From Streptomyces sp. SCSIO 75703 (GTDB taxonomy: Bacteria > Actinomycetota > Actinomycetes > Streptomycetales > Streptomycetaceae), in contig NZ_CP144555.1 in the NCBI RefSeq assembly GCF_036607905.1, positions 3,782,001-3,846,000 on the forward strand: DNA of 64,000 bases. Reading direction: 5' to 3'. The first letter of the stretch is position 1, and each line of letters begins with the position of its first letter. Of the stretch, positions 42,196 through 52,894 are shown in pieces. The notes beneath the pieces are model-generated. The model was not told the DNA's origin. It ran no database searches and saw nothing but the letters and a program-made list of their open reading frames with translations. A program made the translations under genes and the position numbers.

Positions 42196-42981
42196 ATGTC
42201 TGACGATTCGCGGCTCTCGCCCACCGGGGCCCCCGCGCCCGCCGAGGCTCCCGGGCCCGCCCGCACCGCGGCGGTCATCCCGGCCGCCGGGCGGGGCGTA
42301 CGCCTCGGTCCGGGCGCGCCCAAGGCGCTCCGGGCGCTCGGCGGCACCCCCATGCTGATCCACGCCGTCCGCGCGATGGCCGCTTCCCGCGCGGTCTCCC
42401 TGGTCGTCGTCGTGGCCCCGCCCGACGGTGCCACCGAGGTCAAGGGGCTCCTGGACGCGCACACGCTGCCGGAGGGGACCGACGTCCTCGTGGTGCCCGG
42501 CGGCGACACCCGCCAGGAATCCGTACGGCGCGGCCTGGAGGTGCTGCCGTCCGGCGCGTACGACGTCGTCCTCGTGCACGACGCGGCCCGGCCGCTGGTG
42601 CCGGTGGAGACGGTGGACGCGGTGATCGAGGCGGTGCGCGCGGGGGCCCCCGCCGTCGTGCCGGCGCTGCCGCTCGCCGACACCGTCAAGCAGGTCGGGC
42701 CGGCCGAGGCGCCCGGCACACCCGAACCGGTCGTGGCCACGCCGGAACGCGCCCTGCTGCGCGCGGTGCAGACGCCCCAGGGCTTCGACCACGACACGCT
42801 GGTCCGCGCCCACACGACGGTGACCGGCGAGGTCACCGACGACGCGAGCATGGTCGAACGGCTCGGGCTGCCGGTCGTGGTGGTACCGGGGCACGAGGAG
42901 GCGTTCAAGGTGACCCGCCCGCTGGACCTGGTGCTCGCCGAGGCGGTCCTCGCCCGCAGGAGGCACACCGATGGCTTCTGA
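42196..42981 (+). CDS. ispD: 2-C-methyl-D-erythritol 4-phosphate cytidylyltransferase
   Basis: A 261-residue enzyme of the MEP isoprenoid pathway that makes CDP-methylerythritol. The CTP-binding loop is [20 protein letters not shown] (about 23-42), the second motif [12 protein letters not shown], and the product-site [17 protein letters not shown]. The N-terminal 20 residues are a Pro/Ala extension. ATG at 42196. It overlaps ispF by 11 bases. Confidence 0.94.
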   Translation: MSDDSRLSPTGAPAPAEAPGPARTAAVIPAAGRGVRLGPGAPKALRALGGTPMLIHAVRAMAASRAVSLVVVVAPPDGATEVKGLLDAHTLPEGTDVLVVPGGDTRQESVRRGLEVLPSGAYDVVLVHDAARPLVPVETVDAVIEAVRAGAPAVVPALPLADTVKQVGPAEAPGTPEPVVATPERALLRAVQTPQGFDHDTLVRAHTTVTGEVTDDASMVERLGLPVVVVPGHEEAFKVTRPLDLVLAEAVLARRRHTDGF

Positions 42982-43468
42982 CGACTTCCCCGCCCTGCCG
43001 CAGGTCGGCATCGGCACCGACATCCACGCCTTCGAGGAGGGCCGCGAGCTGTGGTGCGCCGGCCTCAGGTGGGAGGGCGAGGGTCCCGGGCTGGCCGGGC
43101 ACTCCGACGCGGACGTGGTCGCGCACGCCGCGTGCAACGCGCTGTTCTCCGCAGCCGGGCTCGGTGACCTGGGGCAGCACTTCGGCACCGGCCGCCCCGA
43201 GTGGTCCGGTGCCTCGGGGGTGACCCTGCTGACGGAGGCCGCGCGGATCGTACGGGCGGCGGGCTTCCGGATCGGCAACGTCGCGGTGCAGGTCGTCGGG
43301 GCCCGCCCGAAGATCGGCAAACGGCGCGAGGAGGCCCAGAAGGTGCTCTCCGAGGCGGTCGGCGCCCCGGTGTCCGTCTCCGGCGCCACCACGGACGGCC
43401 TCGGCTTCCCGGGCCGGGACGAGGGACTGATGGCCGTCGCCACGGCCCTGGTCGCCCGCACTCCCTGA
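42971..43468 (+). CDS. ispF: 2-C-methyl-D-erythritol 2,4-cyclodiphosphate synthase
   Basis: A 165-residue trimeric zinc enzyme, next step of the MEP pathway after IspE. The zinc ligands are in [11 protein letters not shown] and [11 protein letters not shown]; the CDP-binding [14 protein letters not shown] and [14 protein letters not shown] are present. ATG at 42971. Its last 16 bases are inside a 33-bp duplication that continues past the stop codon. Confidence 0.95.
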   Translation: MASDDFPALPQVGIGTDIHAFEEGRELWCAGLRWEGEGPGLAGHSDADVVAHAACNALFSAAGLGDLGQHFGTGRPEWSGASGVTLLTEAARIVRAAGFRIGNVAVQVVGARPKIGKRREEAQKVLSEAVGAPVSVSGATTDGLGFPGRDEGLMAVATALVARTP

Positions 43469-43535
43469 CTCGCGCCCCGGCCCGCACCCGCTGGACCGCG
43501 CACGCCCGCACTCCCTGACCCGCGCCCCGGCCCGC
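43453..43535. repeat. 33-bp direct repeat at the end of ispF
   Basis: Bases 43453-43485 and 43503-43535 match except one base. A second pair of similar 26-base units follows near 43661-43720. The gap 43469-43822 holds these repeats and no gene. Confidence 0.75.
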
Positions 43536-43822
43536 CGCCGGGGCGCCCGCCCAGGCCGGCGCCGGCGCGTGGCCGGCCCACCCGGCGAGTGGCACGCGAG
43601 CCGGGCCCCGGCCCGCGGCGACCGCCCGCGGCGTGCCCCGCCGGCCGTTCCGCCCAGCGCCCGCGCGCCCGACGGAACGGCCGGTTCCATCCCCCGCGCG
43701 CCCGACGGAGCGGCTGGTTCCGGCCGCGGTCCGGTCACCGGCGTGTCACGGACCGCTCCCGTCGGGGGTGTCAAGGGGTCCGTGGGCCCCTGGCACTGTC
43801 CGGGGCCCACTACCCTGGAGCC

Positions 43823-45223
43823 GTGACCATTCGCCTGTACGACACCAGCGCCCGGCAGATCCGTGACTTCGCCCCTCTCACGCCCGGGTGTGTCTCGATC
43901 TACCTGTGCGGTGCCACCGTTCAGGCGGCACCCCACATCGGCCACATCCGGTCGGGTCTGAACTTCGACATCATGCGCCGCTGGTTCGCGTACCGCGGCT
44001 ACGACGTGACGTTCATCCGCAACGTCACGGACATCGACGACAAGATCATCCGCAAGGCGGCGGAGCAGAACCGCCCCTGGTGGTCCATCGGCTACGAGAA
44101 CGAACGGGCCTTCAACGACGCCTACGCGGCGCTCGGCTGCCTGCCGCCCACCTACGAGCCCCGCGCCACCGGGCACATCACCGAGATGGTCGAGATGATG
44201 CGCGGCCTGATCGAGCGCGGCCACGCCTACGAGGCCGACGGCAACGTCTACTTCGACGTGCGCTCCCTGCCCGGGTACCTCTCGCTGTCCAACCAGGACC
44301 TGGACGACCTGCGCCAGCCCTCCGAGGAGGGCGAGACCGGCAAGCGGGACCCGCGGGACTTCGCCATGTGGAAGGCGGTCAAGCCGGGCGAGCCGAGCTG
44401 GGAGACGCCGTGGGGCCGGGGCCGGCCGGGCTGGCACCTGGAGTGCTCGGCGATGGCCCACAAGTACCTGGGCAGCGAGTTCGACATCCACGGCGGCGGC
44501 ATCGACCTGATCTTCCCGCACCACGAGAACGAGATCGCCCAGGCCCGCGGCTTCGGCGACGCCTTCGCCCGGTACTGGGTGCACAACGCCTGGGTCACCA
44601 TGAGCGGCGAGAAGATGTCGAAGTCGCTGGGCAACAGCGTGCTCGTCGCCGAGATGGTCAAGCGCTGGCGCCCGATCGTGCTCCGCTACTACCTGGGCAC
44701 CCCGCACTACCGCTCCACCATCGAGTACGGCGAGGAGGCCCTGCGCGAGGCGGAGTCCGCCTTCGCCCGGATCGAGGGCTTCGTGCAGCGCGTCACCGAA
44801 CTCGCCGGGGGGCCCGTCGAGCCCGCCGCCGAGGTGCCGCCCGCCTTCGCCGAGGCGATGGACGACGACCTCGGCGTCCCCCAGGCGCTGGCCGTCGTGC
44901 ACACCACCGTCCGGCAGGGCAACAGCGCGCTGGCCGCCGACGACAAGGAGGCCGCCGTCGCGCGGCTCGCCGAGGTCCGCGCCATGCTCGGCGTGCTCGG
45001 CCTCGACCCGCTGGACGCGCACTGGGCCGGCGAGGCCGACCGCGGCGAGGACCTGCACGGCGTCGTCGACAGCCTCGTCCGCCTCGTCCTCGACCAGCGC
45101 GAGTCCGCGCGGGCCCGCAAGGACTGGCCGACCGCGGACGCCATCCGCGACCGGCTGGGCGAGTCCGGACTGGTCGTCGAGGACGGCGCGCACGGTCCCC
45201 GCTGGAGCCTCGGCCCGCGCTGA
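43823..45223 (+). CDS. cysS: cysteinyl-tRNA synthetase
   Basis: A 466-residue class I synthetase that charges tRNA-Cys. The zinc Cys29 is in IYLCGATVQ, the HIGH motif is residues 38-41 (PHIGHIRSG), and the KMSKS motif lies in [12 protein letters not shown]. The helical anticodon-binding region ends with [23 protein letters not shown] start at 43823; long in-frame sequence upstream is repeat-derived. It is the CysS enzyme, not the related MshC ligase, judged from length and the C-terminal domain. Confidence 0.94.
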   Translation: MTIRLYDTSARQIRDFAPLTPGCVSIYLCGATVQAAPHIGHIRSGLNFDIMRRWFAYRGYDVTFIRNVTDIDDKIIRKAAEQNRPWWSIGYENERAFNDAYAALGCLPPTYEPRATGHITEMVEMMRGLIERGHAYEADGNVYFDVRSLPGYLSLSNQDLDDLRQPSEEGETGKRDPRDFAMWKAVKPGEPSWETPWGRGRPGWHLECSAMAHKYLGSEFDIHGGGIDLIFPHHENEIAQARGFGDAFARYWVHNAWVTMSGEKMSKSLGNSVLVAEMVKRWRPIVLRYYLGTPHYRSTIEYGEEALREAESAFARIEGFVQRVTELAGGPVEPAAEVPPAFAEAMDDDLGVPQALAVVHTTVRQGNSALAADDKEAAVARLAEVRAMLGVLGLDPLDAHWAGEADRGEDLHGVVDSLVRLVLDQRESARARKDWPTADAIRDRLGESGLVVEDGAHGPRWSLGPR

Positions 45224-45248
45224 CCGGCCCGGCCGCGGAAGATCGACT

Positions 45249-45276
45249 TGTGCCGCCCGGCCCCCCGGGCGGCACA
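45249..45276 (+). terminator. hairpin after cysS
   Basis: Arms TGTGCCGCCCGG (45249-45260) and CCGGGCGGCACA (45265-45276) with a CCCC loop, 25 bases past the stop. Confidence 0.7.
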
Positions 45277-45420
45277 CTGCATACGACACGAAGACCGCGT
45301 ACGACCCGAAGCCCCCGCACGGCGCGGGCGACCGCGTACGACGCGGGGCGAGAACAGGCGCGCCGCAGGCGCGCACCGGACGCGAGAACAGACGCGAAAC
45401 AGAGCGGAGACAGGGAACTC

Positions 45421-46362
45421 ATGGCCGCGAACAACCGCCGCATGTCCGGCAAGAAGGGCGCGCAGGCCGGCAGCGGCGGCAAGCGGCGCCGGGGCCTGGA
45501 GGGCAAGGGGCCCACGCCCCCCGCCGAGATGCGCAAGGGGCACGCCAAGCAGCGTGCCGCCCAGGCCAGGACGCGCCGCGCCCAGGGCCGCCCGCAGCAG
45601 CGGCGCGGCGGTGGCCGGTCCACCTCCGAACTGGTCGTCGGCCGCAACCCGGTCGTCGAGGCGCTGCGCGAGGGCGTGCCCGCCTCGACGCTCTACGTCC
45701 AGCAGTTCATCGACAACGACGAGCGGGTGCGCGAGGCCCTCCAGCTCGCCGCCGACCGCGGCGGCATCAACCTCATGGAGGCGCCGCGCCCCGAGCTGGA
45801 CCGGATGACCAACAGCCTCAACCACCAGGGCCTCGTCCTCCAGGTGCCGCCGTACGAGTACGCGCACCCGGAGGACCTCGCCGACGCCGCCGCCGACGCG
45901 GGCGAGGACCCGCTGATCGTCGCCCTCGACGGGGTGACCGACCCGCGCAACCTGGGGGCCGTCGTCCGCTCCGTCTCCGCCTTCGGCGGCCACGGCGTGG
46001 TCGTGCCCGAGCGGCGCGCGGCCGGCATGACGGCGGGCGCCTGGAAGACGTCGGCCGGCACGGCGGCGCGCACGCCGGTCGCGCGCGCCACCAACCTCAC
46101 CCGGGCGCTGGAGACGTACCAGAAGGCCGGGATCGTCGTCGTCGGGCTCACCGCCGACGGGGAGGCCGAGCTGAGCGACCTGGACGCCCTCGACGGGCCG
46201 GTCGTCATCGTGGTCGGCAGCGAGGGCAAGGGCCTGTCCCGGCTGGTCGGCGAGACCTGCGACATCCGGGTGCGCATCCCGATGCCGGGCGGCGCCGAAT
46301 CCCTCAACGCCGGTGTGGCGGCGGGGATCGTGCTCTACGAGGCGGCCCGCAGGCGGGCCTGA
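45421..46362 (+). CDS. rlmB: 23S rRNA (guanosine-2'-O-)-methyltransferase, TrmH/SpoU family
   Basis: A 313-residue SPOUT methyltransferase. The basic N-terminal 70 residues ([20 protein letters not shown]) bind [23 protein letters not shown] starts the substrate domain. The knotted SAM site has [32 protein letters not shown] and [20 protein letters not shown]. It should methylate G2251 of 23S rRNA or a close position. ATG at 45421 behind GGGAACTC. Confidence 0.9.
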   Translation: MAANNRRMSGKKGAQAGSGGKRRRGLEGKGPTPPAEMRKGHAKQRAAQARTRRAQGRPQQRRGGGRSTSELVVGRNPVVEALREGVPASTLYVQQFIDNDERVREALQLAADRGGINLMEAPRPELDRMTNSLNHQGLVLQVPPYEYAHPEDLADAAADAGEDPLIVALDGVTDPRNLGAVVRSVSAFGGHGVVVPERRAAGMTAGAWKTSAGTAARTPVARATNLTRALETYQKAGIVVVGLTADGEAELSDLDALDGPVVIVVGSEGKGLSRLVGETCDIRVRIPMPGGAESLNAGVAAGIVLYEAARRRA

Positions 46363-46511
46363 GCGCACGGACGCCGGCCCCGCCGAACGGGTGAACCGGC
46401 GTTCGACGCGTCCCCCGGGCGGGGTGTTCCCGGCGGTCCGGACATGCTTGACGCGGTCCGGACAGATCCGGCGGGTCAAGGCAGTGTCCTAACGACACGT
46501 CACTCGGTTAG

Positions 46512-48215
46512 ATGAGTGTGGACACCAGAACACCCCGCACACCCACGGGGGACCGCTCGTCGCTGGTCGACGACGCTCCCGCGCTGAGCATGGTGAAGGT
46601 GCCGAGCGATCCGGCCCAGGTCATCGTCAACCACGCGAGTTTCCGCGTGCAGCTCGGTGCCTCGGCGCGGCGGACCCGGTCCCCGCGGATCGCGCGGCAC
46701 ATGAGCGCCACCCAGGACACCGCGCGCGTCCCCGTGGCCGGTGCCGTGGGCCCGGCCGCCCGCCGCCGCCCCGTCGTCTGGAGCGGCCGGTCCGAACCGG
46801 ACGACACGGGCGCCCACCGGCTGCTCCAGGCGGTGCGGGCGGGGGCCGGCCGGCATCTCGCGGACCCGGCCGCCGACGGCCCCGGCGACGCCGGGGCCAC
46901 TCAGGTCATCCCCCGCTTCGGCGAGCCGGCCGGGCCCGGCGGCGGCCTCCCCGGCTACGCGGACGACTACGACGAGGGCCCCGACACGCAGCCGCTGGAG
47001 GCCCCGGTCGTCGGCGCCCAGCGCGGTCCCGGCGACGGCACCCGGCTGCTGCCCGCGATGCGCTCCTCGGGCAGCGCCTACGACGAACTCGACTACGCCG
47101 ACGACGACTTCGACGTCACCCCGGGCACGTACCCGGGCGAGGGCGCCGGTGTCCGCCGGCACGGCGACGACCCGGCGCGGCACGCCTACTACCCCGGCCG
47201 CCGGATGAACCTCGGCGTCGTGCTGCTCCCGCTGCGCGTCTTCCTCGGCTTCATCTCCGTCTACGCGGGCATGGGAAAGCTCTGCGACCCCGTCTACTTC
47301 GACGGCGGCGAGCGCGGTTCCATGGTCAAGTGGCTCAACACCCTGCACCCGTGGGACGTCGCCGAGCCGCTGCGCCAGTTCGCCCTGGCCCACCCGGTCG
47401 GCTCCGGGCTGGTCATCGCCTTCCTCCAGGTGATCGTCGGCGTCCTGACCGTGCTGGGCTGCTGGCAGCGGCTCGCCGCCGGCATCGGCGCCCTGCTGTC
47501 GGCCGCGCTGCTGGTCACCGTGAGCTGGAAGAGCGTCCCCGCCTACGACGCGCCGGACATCATCTACCTCGCCGCCTGGTCCCCGCTGATCATCGCGGGC
47601 GCCCCGGTCTACTCCGTGGACGGCCGGCTCGCCGGCAGCGCCTGGCGCCGCCTCGGCCCCCGGGCCGACATCTGGGACCTGCGCCGCTACGTGCTGCGCC
47701 GCGGGGCCGTGGTGACCTTCCTCGTCACCGGCATCACCCTGCTGGTCGGCTCGCTGCTCGGCGGCGCCGTCCGCGACGCCGACCGCGTGGTCGTCCCCGG
47801 GCCCGGCGAGGCCCCGCGCAACGTGCTGCCCGGCTCGCCGCTGCCGCAGGAGCCCGGCGAGCGCACCGCGACCACCACCCCGGAGGCGTCCTCCTCGCCC
47901 ACCCAGGGCGCCACCAGCGGCGCCACCGCCGGTCCCGGGACCGGGGGAGCCACGACCACCCCGGGCGCGACCCAGGGCACCGGCGCCACCACCGGCGGCG
48001 CCCCCAGCCAGACCCAGGGCACCACGGGCCAGGTCCCGCCGCAGCAGGAGGCCCCGGCCGGACAGGCGCCGAGCACCAGCGCCGGGCCGGCCTCCGGCGG
48101 CGCCACCACGGGCTCCGACGGCTCCACCGGGGGCACCGGCGGGGGCGGAGGCGAGGAGGGCGAACCGTCCACCGGCCAGTCGGGCGGGCGCCTGGTCGGC
48201 GGTCTCCTGGGCTGA
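46512..48215 (+). CDS. DoxX-family membrane protein with long disordered ends
   Basis: A 567-residue protein. The DoxX core of four helices lies at about residues 235-400 (LGVVLLPLRVFLGFISVYAG, then SGLVIAFLQVIVGVLTVLGC). The first 230 residues are hydrophilic and low-complexity; the last 140 are Gly/Thr/Pro-rich (GATTTPGATQGTGATTGG) and probably outside the cell. DoxX proteins are linked to thiosulfate:quinone reduction and redox detoxification. ATG at 46512. Conserved after rlmB in Streptomyces. Confidence 0.82.
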   Translation: MSVDTRTPRTPTGDRSSLVDDAPALSMVKVPSDPAQVIVNHASFRVQLGASARRTRSPRIARHMSATQDTARVPVAGAVGPAARRRPVVWSGRSEPDDTGAHRLLQAVRAGAGRHLADPAADGPGDAGATQVIPRFGEPAGPGGGLPGYADDYDEGPDTQPLEAPVVGAQRGPGDGTRLLPAMRSSGSAYDELDYADDDFDVTPGTYPGEGAGVRRHGDDPARHAYYPGRRMNLGVVLLPLRVFLGFISVYAGMGKLCDPVYFDGGERGSMVKWLNTLHPWDVAEPLRQFALAHPVGSGLVIAFLQVIVGVLTVLGCWQRLAAGIGALLSAALLVTVSWKSVPAYDAPDIIYLAAWSPLIIAGAPVYSVDGRLAGSAWRRLGPRADIWDLRRYVLRRGAVVTFLVTGITLLVGSLLGGAVRDADRVVVPGPGEAPRNVLPGSPLPQEPGERTATTTPEASSSPTQGATSGATAGPGTGGATTTPGATQGTGATTGGAPSQTQGTTGQVPPQQEAPAGQAPSTSAGPASGGATTGSDGSTGGTGGGGGEEGEPSTGQSGGRLVGGLLG

Positions 48216-48237
48216 CCACCGGCCGCCACCGGCCCGA

Positions 48238-48282
48238 CGACGACGGGGTCCCGCACGAGAACCGTGCGGGACCCCGTCGTCG
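48238..48282. terminator. bidirectional terminator
   Basis: Perfect 20-base arms (48238-48257 and 48263-48282) with loop AGAAC, between convergent genes. Confidence 0.85.
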
Positions 48283-48365
48283 TACGCGGTGCCCGGGAGC
48301 CGGGCCGGCGGGCCGCGGAGGCCGTTCGGCGAGCGCGGGGCCGCCGGCGGCGCGCGGTGACCGGC

Positions 48366-49100
48366 TCAGCGGCGCTGGTCGGCGAGTTCGCGGGCGGCCT
48401 CCGTCAGGTCCTTCGCGGTGTCGATCGCCCGCCAGTAGGAGCCCTGCGGGATGGGGAAGCCGGCCAGCCGGCGTTCGCGGGCCAGCCGCGGGAACGTCGT
48501 CCGCTCGTGGTCACCGCGCTCCGGCAGCAACTCCGCGAAACCGGACGAGAAGACGTAGACGCCCGCGTTGATCTCGAAGGTCGACGGCGGCGCCTCGATG
48601 AAGTCCGTGATGTGCCCGAAGCCGTCGGTCTTCACGGCGCCCCAGGGCAGCCTCGGGCGGGCCAGCGCGAGGGTGGCCACGGCGCCCCGCTCGGCGTGGA
48701 AGTCGGCCATGTCGCGCAGCGAGAAGCGCGTCCAGATGTCGCCGTTGGTGGCGTACCAGGGCCGGTCGGGGTGGGGCAGGTGGGCGGCGGCGTACTTGAG
48801 GCCACCGCCGCGGCCCAGCGGCTCGGTCTCCACGACGGTGCTGACGGAGAGCGGCAGCTCGGCCGTCTCCAGCCACTTCTGCAGCACCTCGGCGAGGTGG
48901 CCGCAGGAGACCACCACGTCGGTCACGCCCTCGTCGGCGAGCCAGGAGAGCTGATGGCCGATGATCGGGGTCCCGGTGCCCGGGATCTCGACCATCGGCT
49001 TGGGCCGGTCGTCGGTGTAGGGACGGAGACGGGACCCCTGTCCGCCGGCCAGGACGACGGCCTGAACGGGGCGGCGGGACGCGGCGTTCGGATCGCTCAT
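48366..49100 (-). CDS. sugar-1-phosphate nucleotidyltransferase family protein
   Basis: A 244-residue NTP-transferase domain protein. The nucleotide loop is VVLAGGQGSRLRPYTDDRPK, followed by PMVEIPGTGTPI, and the catalytic region has ATNGDIWTRF and EINAGVYVFS. Such enzymes make NDP-sugars; mannose-1-phosphate guanylyl- or glucose-1-phosphate-type substrates are both possible. No left-handed beta-helix domain follows, so it is the short form. ATG at 49100. Confidence 0.85.
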   Translation of the reverse strand: MSDPNAASRRPVQAVVLAGGQGSRLRPYTDDRPKPMVEIPGTGTPIIGHQLSWLADEGVTDVVVSCGHLAEVLQKWLETAELPLSVSTVVETEPLGRGGGLKYAAAHLPHPDRPWYATNGDIWTRFSLRDMADFHAERGAVATLALARPRLPWGAVKTDGFGHITDFIEAPPSTFEINAGVYVFSSGFAELLPERGDHERTTFPRLARERRLAGFPIPQGSYWRAIDTAKDLTEAARELADQRR

Positions 49101-49152
49101 GACCCGAACTGTACGGGGCGCCCCGCCGGCGCCGCGGCAGCGCGGGGCGGGC

Positions 49153-49620
49153 TCAGCCGTGCGCTGCCAGCACGCCCGAGGCGAAGGCGGTGTCGCAGAC
49201 GGGGCGGGCGAACGACTGGGCGCGCGTGGGCCCGTAGACCTTGACCGCGGCGCGGCCCAGCGCCCGCGCGATGGAGGCGCAGTGCCCGGCGAGCGACGGC
49301 CGCTCGTTGACGGCCTGCTGGAGGTGGGTCAGGGCGATGCCCGGGTCCTTCTCCTGCAGCTCCGTCAGGAGCTGGTCGCGCAGGACCTCGTGCGCGGCGC
49401 GGGGCGCGGTGGTCGCGCCGGTCTGCGACGAGGAGGCGTCGGACGCGGTGAGCACCGAGTCCGAGGGGTCTCCCGACCAGTCGACCCGGGTCACCGCGAG
49501 GGTGCCGGAGAGCACCAGGACGACGGGCAGGACGAAGGCGAGCGAGCGGCCGATGCGGTGGGCGGGGCCCCGGCCGTGCCGCCTCTGCGGGATGGCGGAG
49601 TGCTTCACGGAGTGCTTCAC
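49153..49620 (-). CDS. membrane-anchored hypothetical protein
   Basis: A 155-residue protein with a basic N-terminus (KHSVKHSAIPQRRHGRG), one membrane helix (LAFVLPVVLVLSGTLAV) and an extracellular part with two Cys (GHCASIA and PVCDTAF) that may form a disulfide. ATG at 49620; a second Met lies at residue 6 by alternative GTG/ATG. It is conserved next to msiK. No function known. Confidence 0.72.
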   Translation of the reverse strand: MKHSVKHSAIPQRRHGRGPAHRIGRSLAFVLPVVLVLSGTLAVTRVDWSGDPSDSVLTASDASSSQTGATTAPRAAHEVLRDQLLTELQEKDPGIALTHLQQAVNERPSLAGHCASIARALGRAAVKVYGPTRAQSFARPVCDTAFASGVLAAHG

Positions 49621-49763
49621 GCGAGTGAGGGTAGCGTCCGGTGATGATTTGGCGACATTTAGTCACCGGTTCGGGGGATGAAGTGGTGCCACGAAATGGG
49701 TAATGGGTTGACGCACACGGCTCGAAACGTCCCGAAGTGCCGCGCTCGTGCCGGGAAACGGAA

Positions 49764-49791
49764 CGGGCCCCGCGATACGCCGCGGGGCCCG
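49764..49791 (-). terminator. terminator of msiK
   Basis: Arms CGGGCCCCGCG (49764-49774) and CGCGGGGCCCG (49781-49791), loop ATACGC, 23 bases past the msiK stop. Confidence 0.75.
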
Positions 49792-49813
49792 GTACGCCGG
49801 AGCGGGGGGAACC

Positions 49814-50950
<1,137 letters not shown>

Positions 50951-51168
50951 GGTGAGAGGCCCCCTTCTACCGGCAGGAACGTGCCGGACGATCCGTTGTA
51001 GGAAGGTGGTGGTGTAGTCCACGCGAGTGAACCGGGTCAGGACGCTACCTGGCGTTCATGTGATCTGTCAGCACCTACCGGCCCGTGAACTTCGCCGCGG
51101 CGCGCGCATCCCGTCGTTCACCGGTGCTGTGTACAGTGGAGCAGCCTCCGCGCGGTCCGCCGCGCGCC

Positions 51169-51242
51169 GCCTCCTTAGCTCAGCTGGTCAGAGCGCCGCT
51201 CTTGTAAAGCGAAGGTCGTCGGTTCGAATCCGACAGGGGGCT
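51169..51242 (+). tRNA. tRNA-Thr (anticodon TGT)
   Basis: A 74-base cloverleaf. Acceptor arms GCCTCCT and AGGGGGC pair (one G-T); the D stem is GCTC/GAGC, the anticodon loop CTTGTAA with anticodon TGT, and the T arm has GGTTCGAATCC. CCA is not encoded. Confidence 0.93.
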
Positions 51243-51255
51243 CGGACGGTCGCGA

Positions 51256-51286
51256 CGGCCCCCCGCCCGTGCAGGGCGGGGGGCCG
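51256..51286 (+). terminator. terminator of tRNA-Thr
   Basis: Perfect 13-base arms CGGCCCCCCGCCC (51256-51268) and GGGCGGGGGGCCG (51274-51286), loop GTGCA. Confidence 0.8.
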
Positions 51287-51336
51287 TTCGCACGACGGGG
51301 GTGGCGCGGGCCGCGGTGGCCCGGCCCCGGGCGGGG

Positions 51337-52839
51337 TCAGGAGGCCGGCTCGGGGACCGGGGTGCCGGCCGGGGTGCCGTGGCGGGGGGCCTTCGCCGTC
51401 ACCATCAGGCCCGCCACCAGTCCGGCCAGCAGCATCACGCCCGCGGCCACCCAGATCGCCACCGTGTAGCCGTGCACGATGCCCTCCTTGACGATCATCG
51501 CGCGCTGGGCCGGGTTCTTCAGGTGCGTGGCGATGAAGGTGGTGCTGCTCGTGGTGGCCACGGTGTTGAGCAGCGCCGTACCGATCGAACCGCCCACCTG
51601 CTGCGAGGTGTTGACCGTCGCCGAGGTCACCCCGGAGTCCTGCGGGGCGACCCCGGCGGTGGCGGTGGAGAAGACCGGCATGAAGGTCAGGCCCATGCCG
51701 AGGCCCATCAGGATCAGCGCGGGCATGACCTCGGTGAGGTACTCCGAGTGCACCGTGATCCGGGTGAGGACCACCATCCCGGCGGCGGCCAGCACCATGC
51801 CCGGGACCATCAGCGCGCGCGGCGCCACCCGGCGCAGCAGCCGGGCCGAGATCTGGGTGGAGCCGACGATGATCCCGGCGGTCAGCGGCAGGAACGCCAG
51901 TCCGGTCTTCACCGGCGAGTAGTCGAGGATGACCTGGAGGTAGTAGGTCATGAAGAGGAACAGGCCGAACATGCCGATGACGGCCAGCATCATCGTCAGG
52001 AAGCAGCCCGCCCGGTTCCGCTCGCGGATGACGTGCAGCGGCAGCAGGGGTACGGGCGCCCGGGTCTGCCACCACACGAAGGCGGCCAGGAGCACGGCGG
52101 CGGCGGCGAAGAGGGCGAGCACCAGCGGGTCGCTCCAGCCGCGCGGCTGGGCCTCGCTGAAGCCGTAGACGAGGGAGACCAGTCCGCCGCAGCCGAGGAC
52201 GACGCCGGGGATGTCGAGGCGGGCGCCCGCGTGCCCGGGGCTGTCGTGCAGCAGGGACAGCGCGCCGAAGACGGCGATGACGGCGATGGGCACGTTGACG
52301 TACAGGCACCAGCGCCAGTCGAGGTACTCGGTGAGCACGCCGCCGACGACGAAGCCGATGGCGGAGCCGCTGCCGGCCAGCGCGCCGTAGACGCCGAACG
52401 CCTTCCCGCGCTCCCTCGGGTCGGTGAAGGTGGTGGCCAGCAGGGACAGCGCGGAGGGCGCGAGGATGGCGGCGAAGACGCCCTGGAGGGCGCGGGCGCC
52501 GAAGAGCATCCCGGAACCGGCGGCGGCGCCGCCGAGCGCGGAGGCGCCCGCGAAGCCGATCAGGCCGACGACGAAGGTCCGTTTGCGGCCCACCAGGTCC
52601 GCGATCCGGCCGCCGAGCAGCAGCAGCCCGCCGAAGGCCAGGGTGTAGGCGGTGATCACCCACTGCCGGTTGGCGTCGGACATGCCCAGATCGCGCTGCG
52701 CGGAGGGCAGCGCGATCTGCACGATGGTCGCGTCCAGGACGACCATCAACTGGGCCAGGGCGATCACCACCAGCCCCCACCAGCGGCGGGGATCGGAGGG
52801 GGGTGGTGTGTTCGCGTCACCTGTGCGGGCCGCACTCAT
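51337..52839 (-). CDS. DHA2-family MFS drug exporter
   Basis: A 500-residue transporter with 14 membrane segments, H+-antiporter type. Motif A is GGRIADLVGRKRTFV, motif C-like GSGSAIGFVVGGVLTEYLDW, and ALPSAQRDLGMSDANRQWVI lies before helix 2. Family members export antibiotics and dyes. ATG at 52839; an earlier GTG-type start at 52884 is possible. It is 56 bases from the oxidoreductase gene on the same strand, possibly co-transcribed. Confidence 0.87.
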   Translation of the reverse strand: MSAARTGDANTPPPSDPRRWWGLVVIALAQLMVVLDATIVQIALPSAQRDLGMSDANRQWVITAYTLAFGGLLLLGGRIADLVGRKRTFVVGLIGFAGASALGGAAAGSGMLFGARALQGVFAAILAPSALSLLATTFTDPRERGKAFGVYGALAGSGSAIGFVVGGVLTEYLDWRWCLYVNVPIAVIAVFGALSLLHDSPGHAGARLDIPGVVLGCGGLVSLVYGFSEAQPRGWSDPLVLALFAAAAVLLAAFVWWQTRAPVPLLPLHVIRERNRAGCFLTMMLAVIGMFGLFLFMTYYLQVILDYSPVKTGLAFLPLTAGIIVGSTQISARLLRRVAPRALMVPGMVLAAAGMVVLTRITVHSEYLTEVMPALILMGLGMGLTFMPVFSTATAGVAPQDSGVTSATVNTSQQVGGSIGTALLNTVATTSSTTFIATHLKNPAQRAMIVKEGIVHGYTVAIWVAAGVMLLAGLVAGLMVTAKAPRHGTPAGTPVPEPAS

Positions 52840-52894
52840 TGGCCCAGAACACCACGGATCGGGACGTGTCGCATCCCCGCTCACGGTGCTCCGT

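Noticed and set aside
51169..51242. tRNA-Thr as attachment site of an element
   Set aside because: No integrase gene or repeat of the tRNA 3' end was seen in the following 13 kb.
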